A DNA stretch of 41,736 bases from a virus, in IMG/VR virus record IMGVR_UViG_3300025133_000246, positions 1 through 41,736 of that record. The stretch is one strand, 5' to 3'. Under the pieces are notes generated by a model. The model had not been told where the DNA came from. It saw nothing but the letters and a program-made list of their open reading frames with translations, and ran no database searches. Shown here piece by piece: positions 31,222 through 39,590 of this stretch (position 1 is its first letter; each line of letters starts with the position of its first letter). The position numbers and the translations under genes are program-made.

Positions 31222-32475
31222 TTAGTAATCCAATCTAATTCTAAATGTCATGTCCTTTTCAGGGTTCTTTTCAACAGGACGGCTCAGCTTAGCAACAGCC
31301 AGAAGGTTATTGTTCGCGTCATACAGACCAATGGTCGTAAGGAACGTGAAGCTAAGCTGGTTGTTTTCCTGCCCCTCATCGATAACGATGATGCGACTGT
31401 CAGAGTCGACGTACGACGGGTTCGACGAGTAGTTAAACTCGTCAGCCGAGGCCCGGCAGTAAATGAGCGTGCTGTTGATGTTGGTGTTGTTCTGGAACAC
31501 GATGCCTGACAAAGTTCCCGAACTGAATCTGCATGATGCCAAGTGATCTACAATGTCATCGATTGACGCTGAGACCATCAAGTCAGGGATGAACGTCGCG
31601 CTAGGGTTGCCCGACTTATCATCGCCGATAACCATCTTACCTGCAGCGACATCACCTGCGGGAGCAGAAGCATTTAGTGCGTCAATGGCACCTGAGACGT
31701 GCTGAGTACCCGACATGATGGTTGCCATGTTGAAAACGGCAATCCCCTGGTCGTAGAAGAGCACGCCTGCATACTCTGACGTGTTAGCTGAGTTGACAAT
31801 GTTTCCGACGTCGCCACCGAATGCCACCAGCTGATTTGCAGCTGAGCCAACGTCCGTGAAGATCGTGGAGCCCGAAACCGACGTTCTGTTGATGTTCGGC
31901 TCCTGAATAGTTGGGCAAGCGCCTCCAGCAGGTGTAAAGGCACCAATCGTGCATGATGCCGACTGGTAGAACTTCATGGCGAAAGTTTCGCGCTTGATGG
32001 CATCTCGAGCAAACAGACGCTTAAAGCAAACGAACATTGCTTCATCGACACGATCGGCTGAGTCTGTAGCACCGTGAGGTGTGAAGAACGAATCCGTCGC
32101 ACTACCCAGAAGCTGCTGAGCGAACTGTCGGTAAATGTCAGTCTTCTCCCTCATCTGAATTGACGACGAAGGGAACAGGATCTTTCCGGATGAGTCATCA
32201 CCCGTCTTAGCGTCCTGTACGGTGCTACCTGAGTACCACAACCCGACAGTAAGATCAAAGACTGGGTTTGCTGTTTGTAGTGTGAAGTCCTGATCGTAGA
32301 TCGTCTGGAACATCGAAGATGTTACACCTGGACCAATACCGCCCGTCACAAAGACCTCGAACCTCTTTCGAGTCGTTGATCCCGAGATGTCGTTCTGGAT
32401 AACATCCACCAGCTGGTTCAATACTGAACGGCTGGTCTTGATGTCCTGAGCGCTAAGCTCCTTGAAAGTTGCCAT
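31222..32475 (-). CDS. Tail/baseplate structural protein with shared C-terminal domain
   Basis: A 417-residue structural protein. It starts MATFKELSAQDIKTSRSVLNQLVDVIQNDISGS and ends with TTIGLYDANNNLLAVAKLSR, then PVEKNPEKDMTFRIRLDY. I recall this C-terminal signature in tail or baseplate proteins of marine T4-like phages. The last 65-85 residues align with the end of the LamG-like protein, so both may dock through the same domain. No enzymatic motif is visible. It is tightly spaced with both neighbours. Baseplate or fibre-attachment role is inferred from family recall and module position. Confidence 0.7.
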   Translation of the reverse strand: MATFKELSAQDIKTSRSVLNQLVDVIQNDISGSTTRKRFEVFVTGGIGPGVTSSMFQTIYDQDFTLQTANPVFDLTVGLWYSGSTVQDAKTGDDSSGKILFPSSSIQMREKTDIYRQFAQQLLGSATDSFFTPHGATDSADRVDEAMFVCFKRLFARDAIKRETFAMKFYQSASCTIGAFTPAGGACPTIQEPNINRTSVSGSTIFTDVGSAANQLVAFGGDVGNIVNSANTSEYAGVLFYDQGIAVFNMATIMSGTQHVSGAIDALNASAPAGDVAAGKMVIGDDKSGNPSATFIPDLMVSASIDDIVDHLASCRFSSGTLSGIVFQNNTNINSTLIYCRASADEFNYSSNPSYVDSDSRIIVIDEGQENNQLSFTFLTTIGLYDANNNLLAVAKLSRPVEKNPEKDMTFRIRLDY

Positions 32476-32487
32476 CTAGTCGTCCTC

Positions 32488-33210
32488 TCAGCTTGCGCTG
32501 GTCTTGCTGATCTGGACTTCAAAGTCCTTCGATGCACCAGACTGCAATCCAATGATGGAAAGAAAGGCCCTAATCGTCGTCTTGTCAGTGACGAGGCCTC
32601 GAATTGTAAAGAGTCTGTCAGGAATAGACTTGACTTCCACGTCTAGCGTGAGCTGAGAGCCTCCGACTGCTGTAGTCGTAGAATCTCTGGTCACGAGGTA
32701 GGAAGCAATGTTGTCCTGATCAATGTTGTCTGGTGAGATACCAGAAAGCTGCACGAGGTCGTTGGGAAGACGAACCAGGAACGCCTGATCTCTCAGCTCA
32801 ACATCAATTGAGTCTTCGGCAGTGATTGTCTGGGAGAGAATCACTCGACGTGACTTACCTGTTCCCGAGCGACCCATTGACAGTAGAGCCCCCGTCGAAT
32901 CTAGACCCTCACCCGTGAGAGTGAGTGACGGAAGACGCACGAGCGAAGGATTGGAGAGCGCAATCAATCGATACTTCTGTGCGAAATTCTGATTTGTCAG
33001 CGCTTCAAACACGGGAGTGTTCTTCTCGATCTTCTCCTTACCTACCGTGCGCCCAAACTTTCGAATGAGAGTGTAGTCTACTTCGTCATCTGACAAAGCA
33101 AACTTCACGATTGAAAAAGAACCGTCATTCTTAGACAAGAACTCTCGGCCGACATCGGTAAGCACCGAGTCAAGAAGAATGTTATTTGTTGAATGATCGA
33201 GGAAACCGAT
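32488..33210 (-). CDS. Tail structural protein whose start codon is displaced by homing endonuclease
   Basis: A 240-residue protein read from the conserved N-terminus (I)GFLDHSTNNILLDSVLTDVG, followed by GSFSIVKFALSDDEVDY and FGRTVGKEKIEKNTPVFEAL. In homologues I recall from marine T4-like phages this begins with Met-Gly-Phe-Leu-Asp; here the Met position is ATC at 33210. No ATG, GTG or TTG exists close by in frame. GGGTGGT six to seven nt upstream of the ATC could act as a ribosome site. Otherwise an in-frame ATG at 33300, inside the endonuclease gene, would add 30 foreign residues, or a GTG at VLTD would truncate it. Confidence 0.7.
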   Translation of the reverse strand: MGFLDHSTNNILLDSVLTDVGREFLSKNDGSFSIVKFALSDDEVDYTLIRKFGRTVGKEKIEKNTPVFEALTNQNFAQKYRLIALSNPSLVRLPSLTLTGEGLDSTGALLSMGRSGTGKSRRVILSQTITAEDSIDVELRDQAFLVRLPNDLVQLSGISPDNIDQDNIASYLVTRDSTTTAVGGSQLTLDVEVKSIPDRLFTIRGLVTDKTTIRAFLSIIGLQSGASKDFEVQISKTSAS

Positions 33211-33227
33211 GACACACCACCCGACGC

Positions 33228-33860
33228 TTACGCGTACTGCCAGGAAAAATTGTAGTAGTACGGACGCTCGCCACTTAGAACCCGACGGATTCCAGCACAT
33301 CGTCCTTCGATTGCTTCTGCTGCGCGCACGATCGATACATATTCAGCTACGAAGTTTCCATCGCGTGTGAACTGCTTGACCTTTCGACACACACCAGCAC
33401 GGTCTCGTCCTGACTCGGAGATTCGCTTGCGAATCTCAATTGAGTGGGTTCGCCCAAACATCGGATTATTTCTACCCATGCGAGCAGCAGACATTGCTGC
33501 TCGCTCTTCGGTCGACCAGTCGAGCTTGCCCCATGCCTTCCCAAAGTTGTGATTCTCGGGGCCGAAGCGAGCTCCGTTACCGTCTCCGCCTGGTGTGGCG
33601 TTGTAGCCGCGGCCGTGATACGTGTCGAGCTTCTGGATCCAGAAGATCTCACGCTCATTGAGCATGTCCAGCGAGTCACATGCTTCGAGAACCTCGCGAG
33701 TGAATGCGTCTGTGCCGTGCTTCTTGATTGCACGTGCTAGCGGAACGTCAGACGATAAGCTGGTAGCTACATGACCACGCCAGCGAACATCAAGCAGCTT
33801 CGTGGTCTTTCCCACGTAGCGCTTTCCGCTATTGCTGTTAGTGATCAGGTAGACAACCAT
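33228..33860 (-). CDS. GIY-YIG homing endonuclease, free-standing (Seg-like)
   Basis: A 210-residue homing endonuclease. The GIY-YIG nuclease domain spans about residues 2-90: VYLITN, RYVGKT with Tyr15, the Arg in RWRGH and the Glu in LNEREIFWIQ. Then come a NUMOD3-like segment (NNPMFGRTHSIEIRKRISES, about 131-150) and a NUMOD1/IENR1-like DNA-binding end (VKQFTRDGNFVAEYVSIVRAAEAIEG...). This is the layout of T4 Seg enzymes. GTGAGG precedes the ATG, and TATAGTTA lies 23 nt upstream. The gene lies in the promoter-to-start interval of a tail gene and seems to have taken over its promoter and ribosome site. Confidence 0.92.
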   Translation of the reverse strand: MVVYLITNSNSGKRYVGKTTKLLDVRWRGHVATSLSSDVPLARAIKKHGTDAFTREVLEACDSLDMLNEREIFWIQKLDTYHGRGYNATPGGDGNGARFGPENHNFGKAWGKLDWSTEERAAMSAARMGRNNPMFGRTHSIEIRKRISESGRDRAGVCRKVKQFTRDGNFVAEYVSIVRAAEAIEGRCAGIRRVLSGERPYYYNFSWQYA

Positions 33861-33882
33861 GAACTTACCTCACGTCGGCTAG

Positions 33883-33890
33883 TAACTATA
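33883..33890 (-). promoter_or_regulatory. Putative late promoter, TATAGTTA
   Basis: Reads TATAGTTA on the minus strand, six of eight bases identical to T4 TATAAATA and a match to ATASKTA. It lies 23 nt upstream of the endonuclease start and flanked by GTCGG/CCGAC arms; a perfect CCGACT/AGTCGG hairpin (33894-33908) adjoins it. It probably belonged to the downstream tail gene. Confidence 0.55.
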
Positions 33891-33922
33891 TGCCCGACTG
33901 CAAGTCGGATAAAGGAGATGAC

Positions 33923-35698
33923 TCAGGAACGTAAGTCCTTGAGCTTGATTGTCAAAACTTCTGCTTCTTGAATGTCTGTGTTGATAACCTGCATCTTGTA
34001 GACATCGCGTGGGTCGCTTAGTGGCAGAAGTGAAAGATCGTTCCCGTCGGCGTCTTTTACGTCAAGGTACTCAGGATCAAAGTAGATAGACATTCGATCA
34101 AATCCAGACGTCTTCATGGTGTCGACGAAGACATTTTCCTGGAGGTAGAGATTGGGAAGCGCCTTAGGTGCTCCCGCACGAGAGACCATCTCTAGATTCA
34201 AATTGTTGCCAAAGCGGTCGAAAGTCACTCTATACTGAATTGAGTAATTTGAACTTAGCCCGTGAGCATCAATGCAGCACAGCGCGTAGATGTGGGACGA
34301 GTCTTTGTCGAAGTTCAAATCCACAAACTTGGTCTGTGGATTGTTGATCATCTTAGTGATGAATCGCTTTGGAACTCTCTCACTGCGCGGGAGCCTTTCG
34401 AGGGAATCGTCAAAATCATACTCGCCCAGCAGCTCAAATGGCAAATCAGTGGTCTTTCGTCGAAAGATCTGGAATCGCTTGATGTCTCGCTGTGGGTTGA
34501 CTGGAAACGACCAGAGAAGACGAAGCTGATTGTTCGCAAAGTCCCAGTCTGGCCTGAAGTCTGCGGGAGGCGGCGGGGGCGTGTTCTCAGTGCATTGCAC
34601 CAAAATCTCGGTGCTACCTCTCGAAGCAATAAGACCTGTTCCCAGAACAGACTCACCAGTCGTTGTCACCATTGGAAGACGAACCGCTACAACAGCCTTA
34701 ACTGTGTAGCCATAAATGCTTCCGTACTTTACGCGAGTGTCAAGAGCAATCGACGTTGTGGGGCCAACAACGATAACTGGATCATGCGGGATAGTGATTT
34801 TGCCAACGTACTCGTTCTTTTCAACGATATAGCCGACGCCCTGGATAACTCTTGAATCAACTCCTGACGCCGTCTCATCTACAGACTCGATCTTAATGGG
34901 CGTGAACCCAGAGTCGTAATCAAGTGAAGACATTGAAGTTGCGTCAAGGCCAGCGCGGGCTGCCTCTTGTAGTGCAGTGGCATCAGCAACTAAATCAGCA
35001 AATTCGTCTGCGTAGAGGTTCAACCTGTCGTCGATAACAGAGTTGACAAGAGTTCCAATGACCTTGTTGCTGACCTGTGTATGGAGAACAACTTCGCGCA
35101 ACTTCTGAAGGGTTGTCCTCTCAGTCAGGTGCGTCAAGTCAAAATCAGCAAACTCAACTCCGCACGCTGACAGTGAATTGATCGCATCAATGAGAACATT
35201 TCCGTCAACACGATTCGACGTCAGATCATTGAGTGTTTTTGCTGCCTCTGTCAAACTGCCGCTCGTGATACCCCTCAGCCCTAGAGAGCCAGATACCATC
35301 TTGAAGAGTGTGCCGTCGAGGCCAGTATCCTGGAAGTTGATTGCGGCGAAATCAAAGTTTGAAAATGCAAGCTCAGACTGAATTTTGCGGACATTAGTTG
35401 TCGTGAGAAGCTTGTCTGGATCACCCAGCGGGGTGGCATTTCGAGGTGAGAATGCACCCACCAGCGAGGTGCAATCTTGAATCGTGACAGGAGACCAGGT
35501 CAACTTCACGAAACGGGGAGTGCTCCCCTTGAGATTGACAAGCTCAGTAGCTGACGCTACGCCTCCAGAGTTGCCGCCCTCGTCATTGATGCTCTCATCG
35601 ACAGCAAAGAAGTTGTACTGGAACTCTGCAGTGTAGCTACTGACCTCGGGAATGTCAACTACATTGAGAGTTCGTGAAGGGTAAGAGATGGAGGACAT
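33923..35698 (-). CDS. Large structural protein with FN3-like region
   Basis: A 591-residue virion protein of unknown role. Residues about 375-480 look like a fibronectin-III-type domain: a proline run (ENTPPPPPADFRPDW), then NQLRLLWSFPVNPQRDIKRFQIFRR and a later SSHIYALCCIDAHGLSSNYS strand. The N-terminal half is mixed alpha/beta with a helical part (residues about 150-250). It overlaps the upstream gene by one base (TGATG), so the two are translationally coupled. Tail or baseplate localisation is inferred from neighbours. I do not recognise a T4 counterpart. Confidence 0.7.
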   Translation of the reverse strand: MSSISYPSRTLNVVDIPEVSSYTAEFQYNFFAVDESINDEGGNSGGVASATELVNLKGSTPRFVKLTWSPVTIQDCTSLVGAFSPRNATPLGDPDKLLTTTNVRKIQSELAFSNFDFAAINFQDTGLDGTLFKMVSGSLGLRGITSGSLTEAAKTLNDLTSNRVDGNVLIDAINSLSACGVEFADFDLTHLTERTTLQKLREVVLHTQVSNKVIGTLVNSVIDDRLNLYADEFADLVADATALQEAARAGLDATSMSSLDYDSGFTPIKIESVDETASGVDSRVIQGVGYIVEKNEYVGKITIPHDPVIVVGPTTSIALDTRVKYGSIYGYTVKAVVAVRLPMVTTTGESVLGTGLIASRGSTEILVQCTENTPPPPPADFRPDWDFANNQLRLLWSFPVNPQRDIKRFQIFRRKTTDLPFELLGEYDFDDSLERLPRSERVPKRFITKMINNPQTKFVDLNFDKDSSHIYALCCIDAHGLSSNYSIQYRVTFDRFGNNLNLEMVSRAGAPKALPNLYLQENVFVDTMKTSGFDRMSIYFDPEYLDVKDADGNDLSLLPLSDPRDVYKMQVINTDIQEAEVLTIKLKDLRS

Positions 35699-38600
35699 CA
35701 GAGATCAACTCCCAAAGAAATGACCGAGAAGAATTCAGAAAACTCTGTCTCTCGACCAGCAAGCTTCAAAACAGAGTTGCCATTCGAATCTTCGGTCTCA
35801 ACTGTGCAGTTCTTAAACGCAGCGCTTCGTAGCAACCGCTTACCTGCTCGAGTTGATGAAGTTTCATCAACATCAATTACGAATTCATCTGGATCGACGG
35901 GCAGCATGAATGTTCTCTCGAACATCTTCGTCTGCATTGCCCTTACGCTGAGTGCGGACTTGTTAAAGAAGACCGTCGAGATAAGCCGCTTAAACCGAGC
36001 AACGAGTTCGGAATCCAGATCGTTGTCCTCTTCAGTGGAGTCAACATCGTCGACCTCTTCACTATCAGCTCCAGCCAGAGCGTCCATCGCGCATGTACCA
36101 GATGATGAAGAGGTGCTCGCTGTGGTGCTCGCTGATGCCTTTGCAGCTGCTGCAATTTGACTTGACGAGTTCTGAATTGAGTAAACCATTGCATCTTTCG
36201 CAGAGAGGCCGTCCTGCAGCCCCTTGACATAGAGTGCAACATTCGAATTACTCGCAGTAGAACTAACACAGGGTACGTCGGTGCTCTCCAGAAATGTCTC
36301 GAAGAACTCTAGAGCAGCGTCGGTATACGTCACATCAAGCAAGCCTTCATCAACAAGGAATGTATACTCCGCGAAGTTCATACCCGAGAGAATCTTGACG
36401 TAGAGCCTAAGAAGCTCGTGAACAATGTGATTGCGAACGAGATTTTCAATCTCTTGACCTGTGAGCCCTTCGTACTCAGACTGCTGGGACATCGTAGAGG
36501 CAATATCCAGCGAGCCCAAACCTGCCTCGGGATTAACCTCTCGAAGGCCATAGCCCGACGACAGCACAGAATCTAGAGTAACTCCTTCTCCGATTGCTGC
36601 TCGATTCATGGCGAATCGAGACATATCGAAAACAAACGCCATGGGCTTGAAAACCAAGTCCTCAAACTCAGGATCAAGACGATAAACCTTGACTGTCACA
36701 AGATCCGCTGATGTGGATGCAATACTTGTATCTTCACCCACGGTGAATGTCGGATGCTGCAATGACGTCAGCAGGCCGGCAGGCATTCCTACTGACAGAA
36801 TCTTTAGATTGTCTCCTGCTGGCGATACAAATTGTGCCTCGAGAAGGAGTGCTTTAACAGCATTAATTTCACTGTCAGTCAGAACAGTTTCATCGGGTAG
36901 TAGAGAGTCGTCTGATGACAGCAGAAGATCTTCGCTAGCCTTCCAGCCCAACGTAACTTGCATATTTGACAACCCTTCAACGAGAGCGTCACCATCAGCA
37001 TTCTCCAGCAGGGCTGTGAGCTTCTTGCCCGTCGTTGAAGAAGATGACGAACCAAAGAAAGAAGATGTCGTAGCCGCCTGTGCGCTCAGCGTTGACGAAA
37101 TTGCTCGAAGCATGTCGACCTGATCTCTGATCAAAGCTTCCTCAGCTTCAAAAACTTCAGCCAGAGCTTGCAACTTAGCAGAATATGACTCTGACGAACT
37201 TAGTGATGATCGTGATGTCCCAGTTTTCGTACTCAAATAGCTCGACTCTGAGATTCGCTCGGCCAGTGATAGCATCTTGCTTCTTACTGTGCTGCACTTT
37301 GACTTGTTGACAGAAATCTTAACCTGGCCGCCATCAGATGCGGATGAGAACTTGACATCGACGAATGCACTATAGAATGAAACGACTGTCTCAAAGAGAA
37401 GCAGAAGCAGAGTATCATCTGACAATCTGTTCATTCTTGTGAGCCCGGTTGACGTCTTTGTCTGATCGTCATCATAGCGATGTGAGTTGCCTGCGGCAAC
37501 AATTCGGGTTGCTGACTCTAACTGCTCGTCAGCATAATCTGCCATCTTAGAGAAGATGAAATTGTCATTTGATGATCCCGCGTCCAGGATGTCTGTGATT
37601 GAACCGTCAGCAAGAGTAACCGTTCTCGATGCCTCTGAGCTGCTTCGCCTCAAAGTCTGCCTTGAGTGACCCAAAGCTCTGGCTGTTGTCAATGATTCTG
37701 CAAAGAGAGTTTCAACGCGCTGCTCGATGGAAGAGGGTGTTCCTCGAACAACCATTGACGCTACAGCGCTGCCTAGACTGCTCTTAGTTGACTTAATTGC
37801 TGACACTGCTGAGATGGCCTTAGATGGATTGGTGCTCCGGCTTCCTCTTGATCGTGTAGAGGTCGCATCTGCTTCGGCTGCGGCTTCAGCTGCAGCTTCT
37901 CCGAAATCATCGAGTCCAGGTAGTCCTCCCGGACCGCCTCGGCGCCCGCCACCAGAACCGCCTCCACTGGTCCCGCCTCCCGACGGATCAGACGTTGAAG
38001 ATGACACGTAGCCGCCGGCACGAATAGCGACGAGATAATTGAAGAGCTGCCGCTTAAGAGTCGGATCTGTTTGTGCAGCAACTAGAAGGGCAGCACCCAG
38101 CGCCTGCTCCTCGGTGATTGACGCACCCTTTACGAGCGTTTCAATTGAGTCCGCAACAAAGGACATAATGTCTTTGAAGACTGAGATGTAGTAAAGGGTT
38201 CGATGCTCATCGTCAAAGTTCATCAACTTTGCGATTGCCGATGAACCGTTCTCTACAGTAGACTTGACGCTTGATGCGTAGTCATCAAGCGCGTTAGTCT
38301 TGAACTTATCAGAGCCTCGAAGGATTCTGTCGACCAGGAAGATTGTCCCGGGAACAAACGTCTTTTCCTCATCTGGATCAATGATGACACGACTTTCAAG
38401 CGGCAAAATAACATTGCCGTCGGCGTCGAGGAATCGACTAATGCTAGCAAGGGATCCTTCGCTGGGGATTCCGTCAGTAATCTTTTCGCCCGGGTTCCCG
38501 ATGATCCTTGTCATCAAGTTGCCTGATTCAACTGTGTAGGCATCATCAAGAGATGTACCCGTCATAAGCTTGACGCCAGCCGACATGCGGAGCTCTCTCG

Positions 38601-39588
38601 AAAGAGCAACGATAAGAATCTTGATTCGATCCTCGTCGTCGGCTGGTAGGCTGTCAAGAAAACTTGAGAAGTCGGCGTCGGTTGTGGGGTCAAAAAGATT
38701 GTTTGTAAGTGCCCCAGTGCCGAGCTGGTGAGTTAGCAAATTGCTAGTCTGTGATCTGACTGATGAAGGGGTGAATGTGAAGTCATCGTCTGACGAGAGG
38801 GTCGTCAGAATTGTGATCGGGCTTGTGTCATCCTTACGATCAGAGTCGTAACTTCCCAAGAGCTGTGGTGAGAACGCGGTAAGTGAGGCCTCCAAATCCG
38901 CGAGAATCTGTCCCACAAATTTTGTGTTCGAAAATGCCTCGACGTTAGACTTCTCGAACCCAAGCTGACAGCCCAAAATTCCAGCGGGGGTACTGAACTG
39001 TCCGACGGGCGGGAGTTCAACACCTCGAGATGACCGAAGAAGCTTAACAGCTGCCTGCAGCGAATCAGAATTGTGCTTCAAATCCAGCGACCGCTTCATG
39101 TCATTGACAGTTAGCATGATCTTCGACAAGAATTCAAGCTGTGACTGGACGCTTGCAACTTCTTCGTCGTACTCAGCTTGCAGATTTTCAAGACTCTCGT
39201 CAAAAACTGCAATCTCAGATAGTGTTGCCTGCAGAGCCTGGACGTCTTCTGTCCAGAGGTTTCGCGCAGTGACAAGAAGATCAAAAAGCTGGCCCGCTGT
39301 TGTTCCTTCGTCAGTCTCAGACTTTACTGGAAGAAAGCTGAAGAGGGAAAGGAGTTCGGGTCGAAGACTGCTTAGTGCTCGCTCAGACAAAAGTGCATCG
39401 ATGCCCTCAGGAGAGTCAATGGTTAGCTTTTCTGCGGCTGATCCCAAAAATCCCAATACTGACACTGACCCTGGGGACTTGCCAGTAGCAATAGACAATG
39501 CAGTTCGAGACTTAGTGCTCGTCGAGCCCACTCCCGAGACCGCATTGGTGATGATTTGATTCTTTGACTTTGAGACGCTACGTGCCAT
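35698..39588 (-). CDS. Very large helical structural protein, unknown
   Basis: A 1296-residue protein, the longest in the window, with no family I recognise. It is Ser/Ala/Leu-rich and mainly helical. A probable coiled coil lies at about 110-170 (SLENLQAEYDEEVASVQSQLEFLSKI in part). A low-complexity linker near residues 535-590 (GGGTSGGGSGGGRRGG, then Ala/Glu repeats) splits it into two halves. A Ser/Asp/Glu-rich patch lies near 1180-1215. The C-terminus is beta-rich (MLPVDPDEFVIDVDE). The context between two FN3-like proteins suggests a tail or baseplate component. A tape-measure role is not excluded, but nothing specific supports it. Confidence 0.65.
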   Translation of the reverse strand: MARSVSKSKNQIITNAVSGVGSTSTKSRTALSIATGKSPGSVSVLGFLGSAAEKLTIDSPEGIDALLSERALSSLRPELLSLFSFLPVKSETDEGTTAGQLFDLLVTARNLWTEDVQALQATLSEIAVFDESLENLQAEYDEEVASVQSQLEFLSKIMLTVNDMKRSLDLKHNSDSLQAAVKLLRSSRGVELPPVGQFSTPAGILGCQLGFEKSNVEAFSNTKFVGQILADLEASLTAFSPQLLGSYDSDRKDDTSPITILTTLSSDDDFTFTPSSVRSQTSNLLTHQLGTGALTNNLFDPTTDADFSSFLDSLPADDEDRIKILIVALSRELRMSAGVKLMTGTSLDDAYTVESGNLMTRIIGNPGEKITDGIPSEGSLASISRFLDADGNVILPLESRVIIDPDEEKTFVPGTIFLVDRILRGSDKFKTNALDDYASSVKSTVENGSSAIAKLMNFDDEHRTLYYISVFKDIMSFVADSIETLVKGASITEEQALGAALLVAAQTDPTLKRQLFNYLVAIRAGGYVSSSTSDPSGGGTSGGGSGGGRRGGPGGLPGLDDFGEAAAEAAAEADATSTRSRGSRSTNPSKAISAVSAIKSTKSSLGSAVASMVVRGTPSSIEQRVETLFAESLTTARALGHSRQTLRRSSSEASRTVTLADGSITDILDAGSSNDNFIFSKMADYADEQLESATRIVAAGNSHRYDDDQTKTSTGLTRMNRLSDDTLLLLLFETVVSFYSAFVDVKFSSASDGGQVKISVNKSKCSTVRSKMLSLAERISESSYLSTKTGTSRSSLSSSESYSAKLQALAEVFEAEEALIRDQVDMLRAISSTLSAQAATTSSFFGSSSSSTTGKKLTALLENADGDALVEGLSNMQVTLGWKASEDLLLSSDDSLLPDETVLTDSEINAVKALLLEAQFVSPAGDNLKILSVGMPAGLLTSLQHPTFTVGEDTSIASTSADLVTVKVYRLDPEFEDLVFKPMAFVFDMSRFAMNRAAIGEGVTLDSVLSSGYGLREVNPEAGLGSLDIASTMSQQSEYEGLTGQEIENLVRNHIVHELLRLYVKILSGMNFAEYTFLVDEGLLDVTYTDAALEFFETFLESTDVPCVSSTASNSNVALYVKGLQDGLSAKDAMVYSIQNSSSQIAAAAKASASTTASTSSSSGTCAMDALAGADSEEVDDVDSTEEDNDLDSELVARFKRLISTVFFNKSALSVRAMQTKMFERTFMLPVDPDEFVIDVDETSSTRAGKRLLRSAAFKNCTVETEDSNGNSVLKLAGRETEFSEFFSVISLGVDL

Positions 39589-39590
39589 CT

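Noticed and set aside
33228-33860. Group I intron hosting the GIY-YIG ORF
   Set aside because: The insert is essentially only the ORF; there is no room for a group I catalytic core and no 5' exon could be identified. A free-standing Seg-like gene fits better.
35698-39588. Tape-measure protein
   Set aside because: Length and helicity fit loosely, but T4-like tape measures are in a different module and no hydrophobic segment or periodic repeats were seen.
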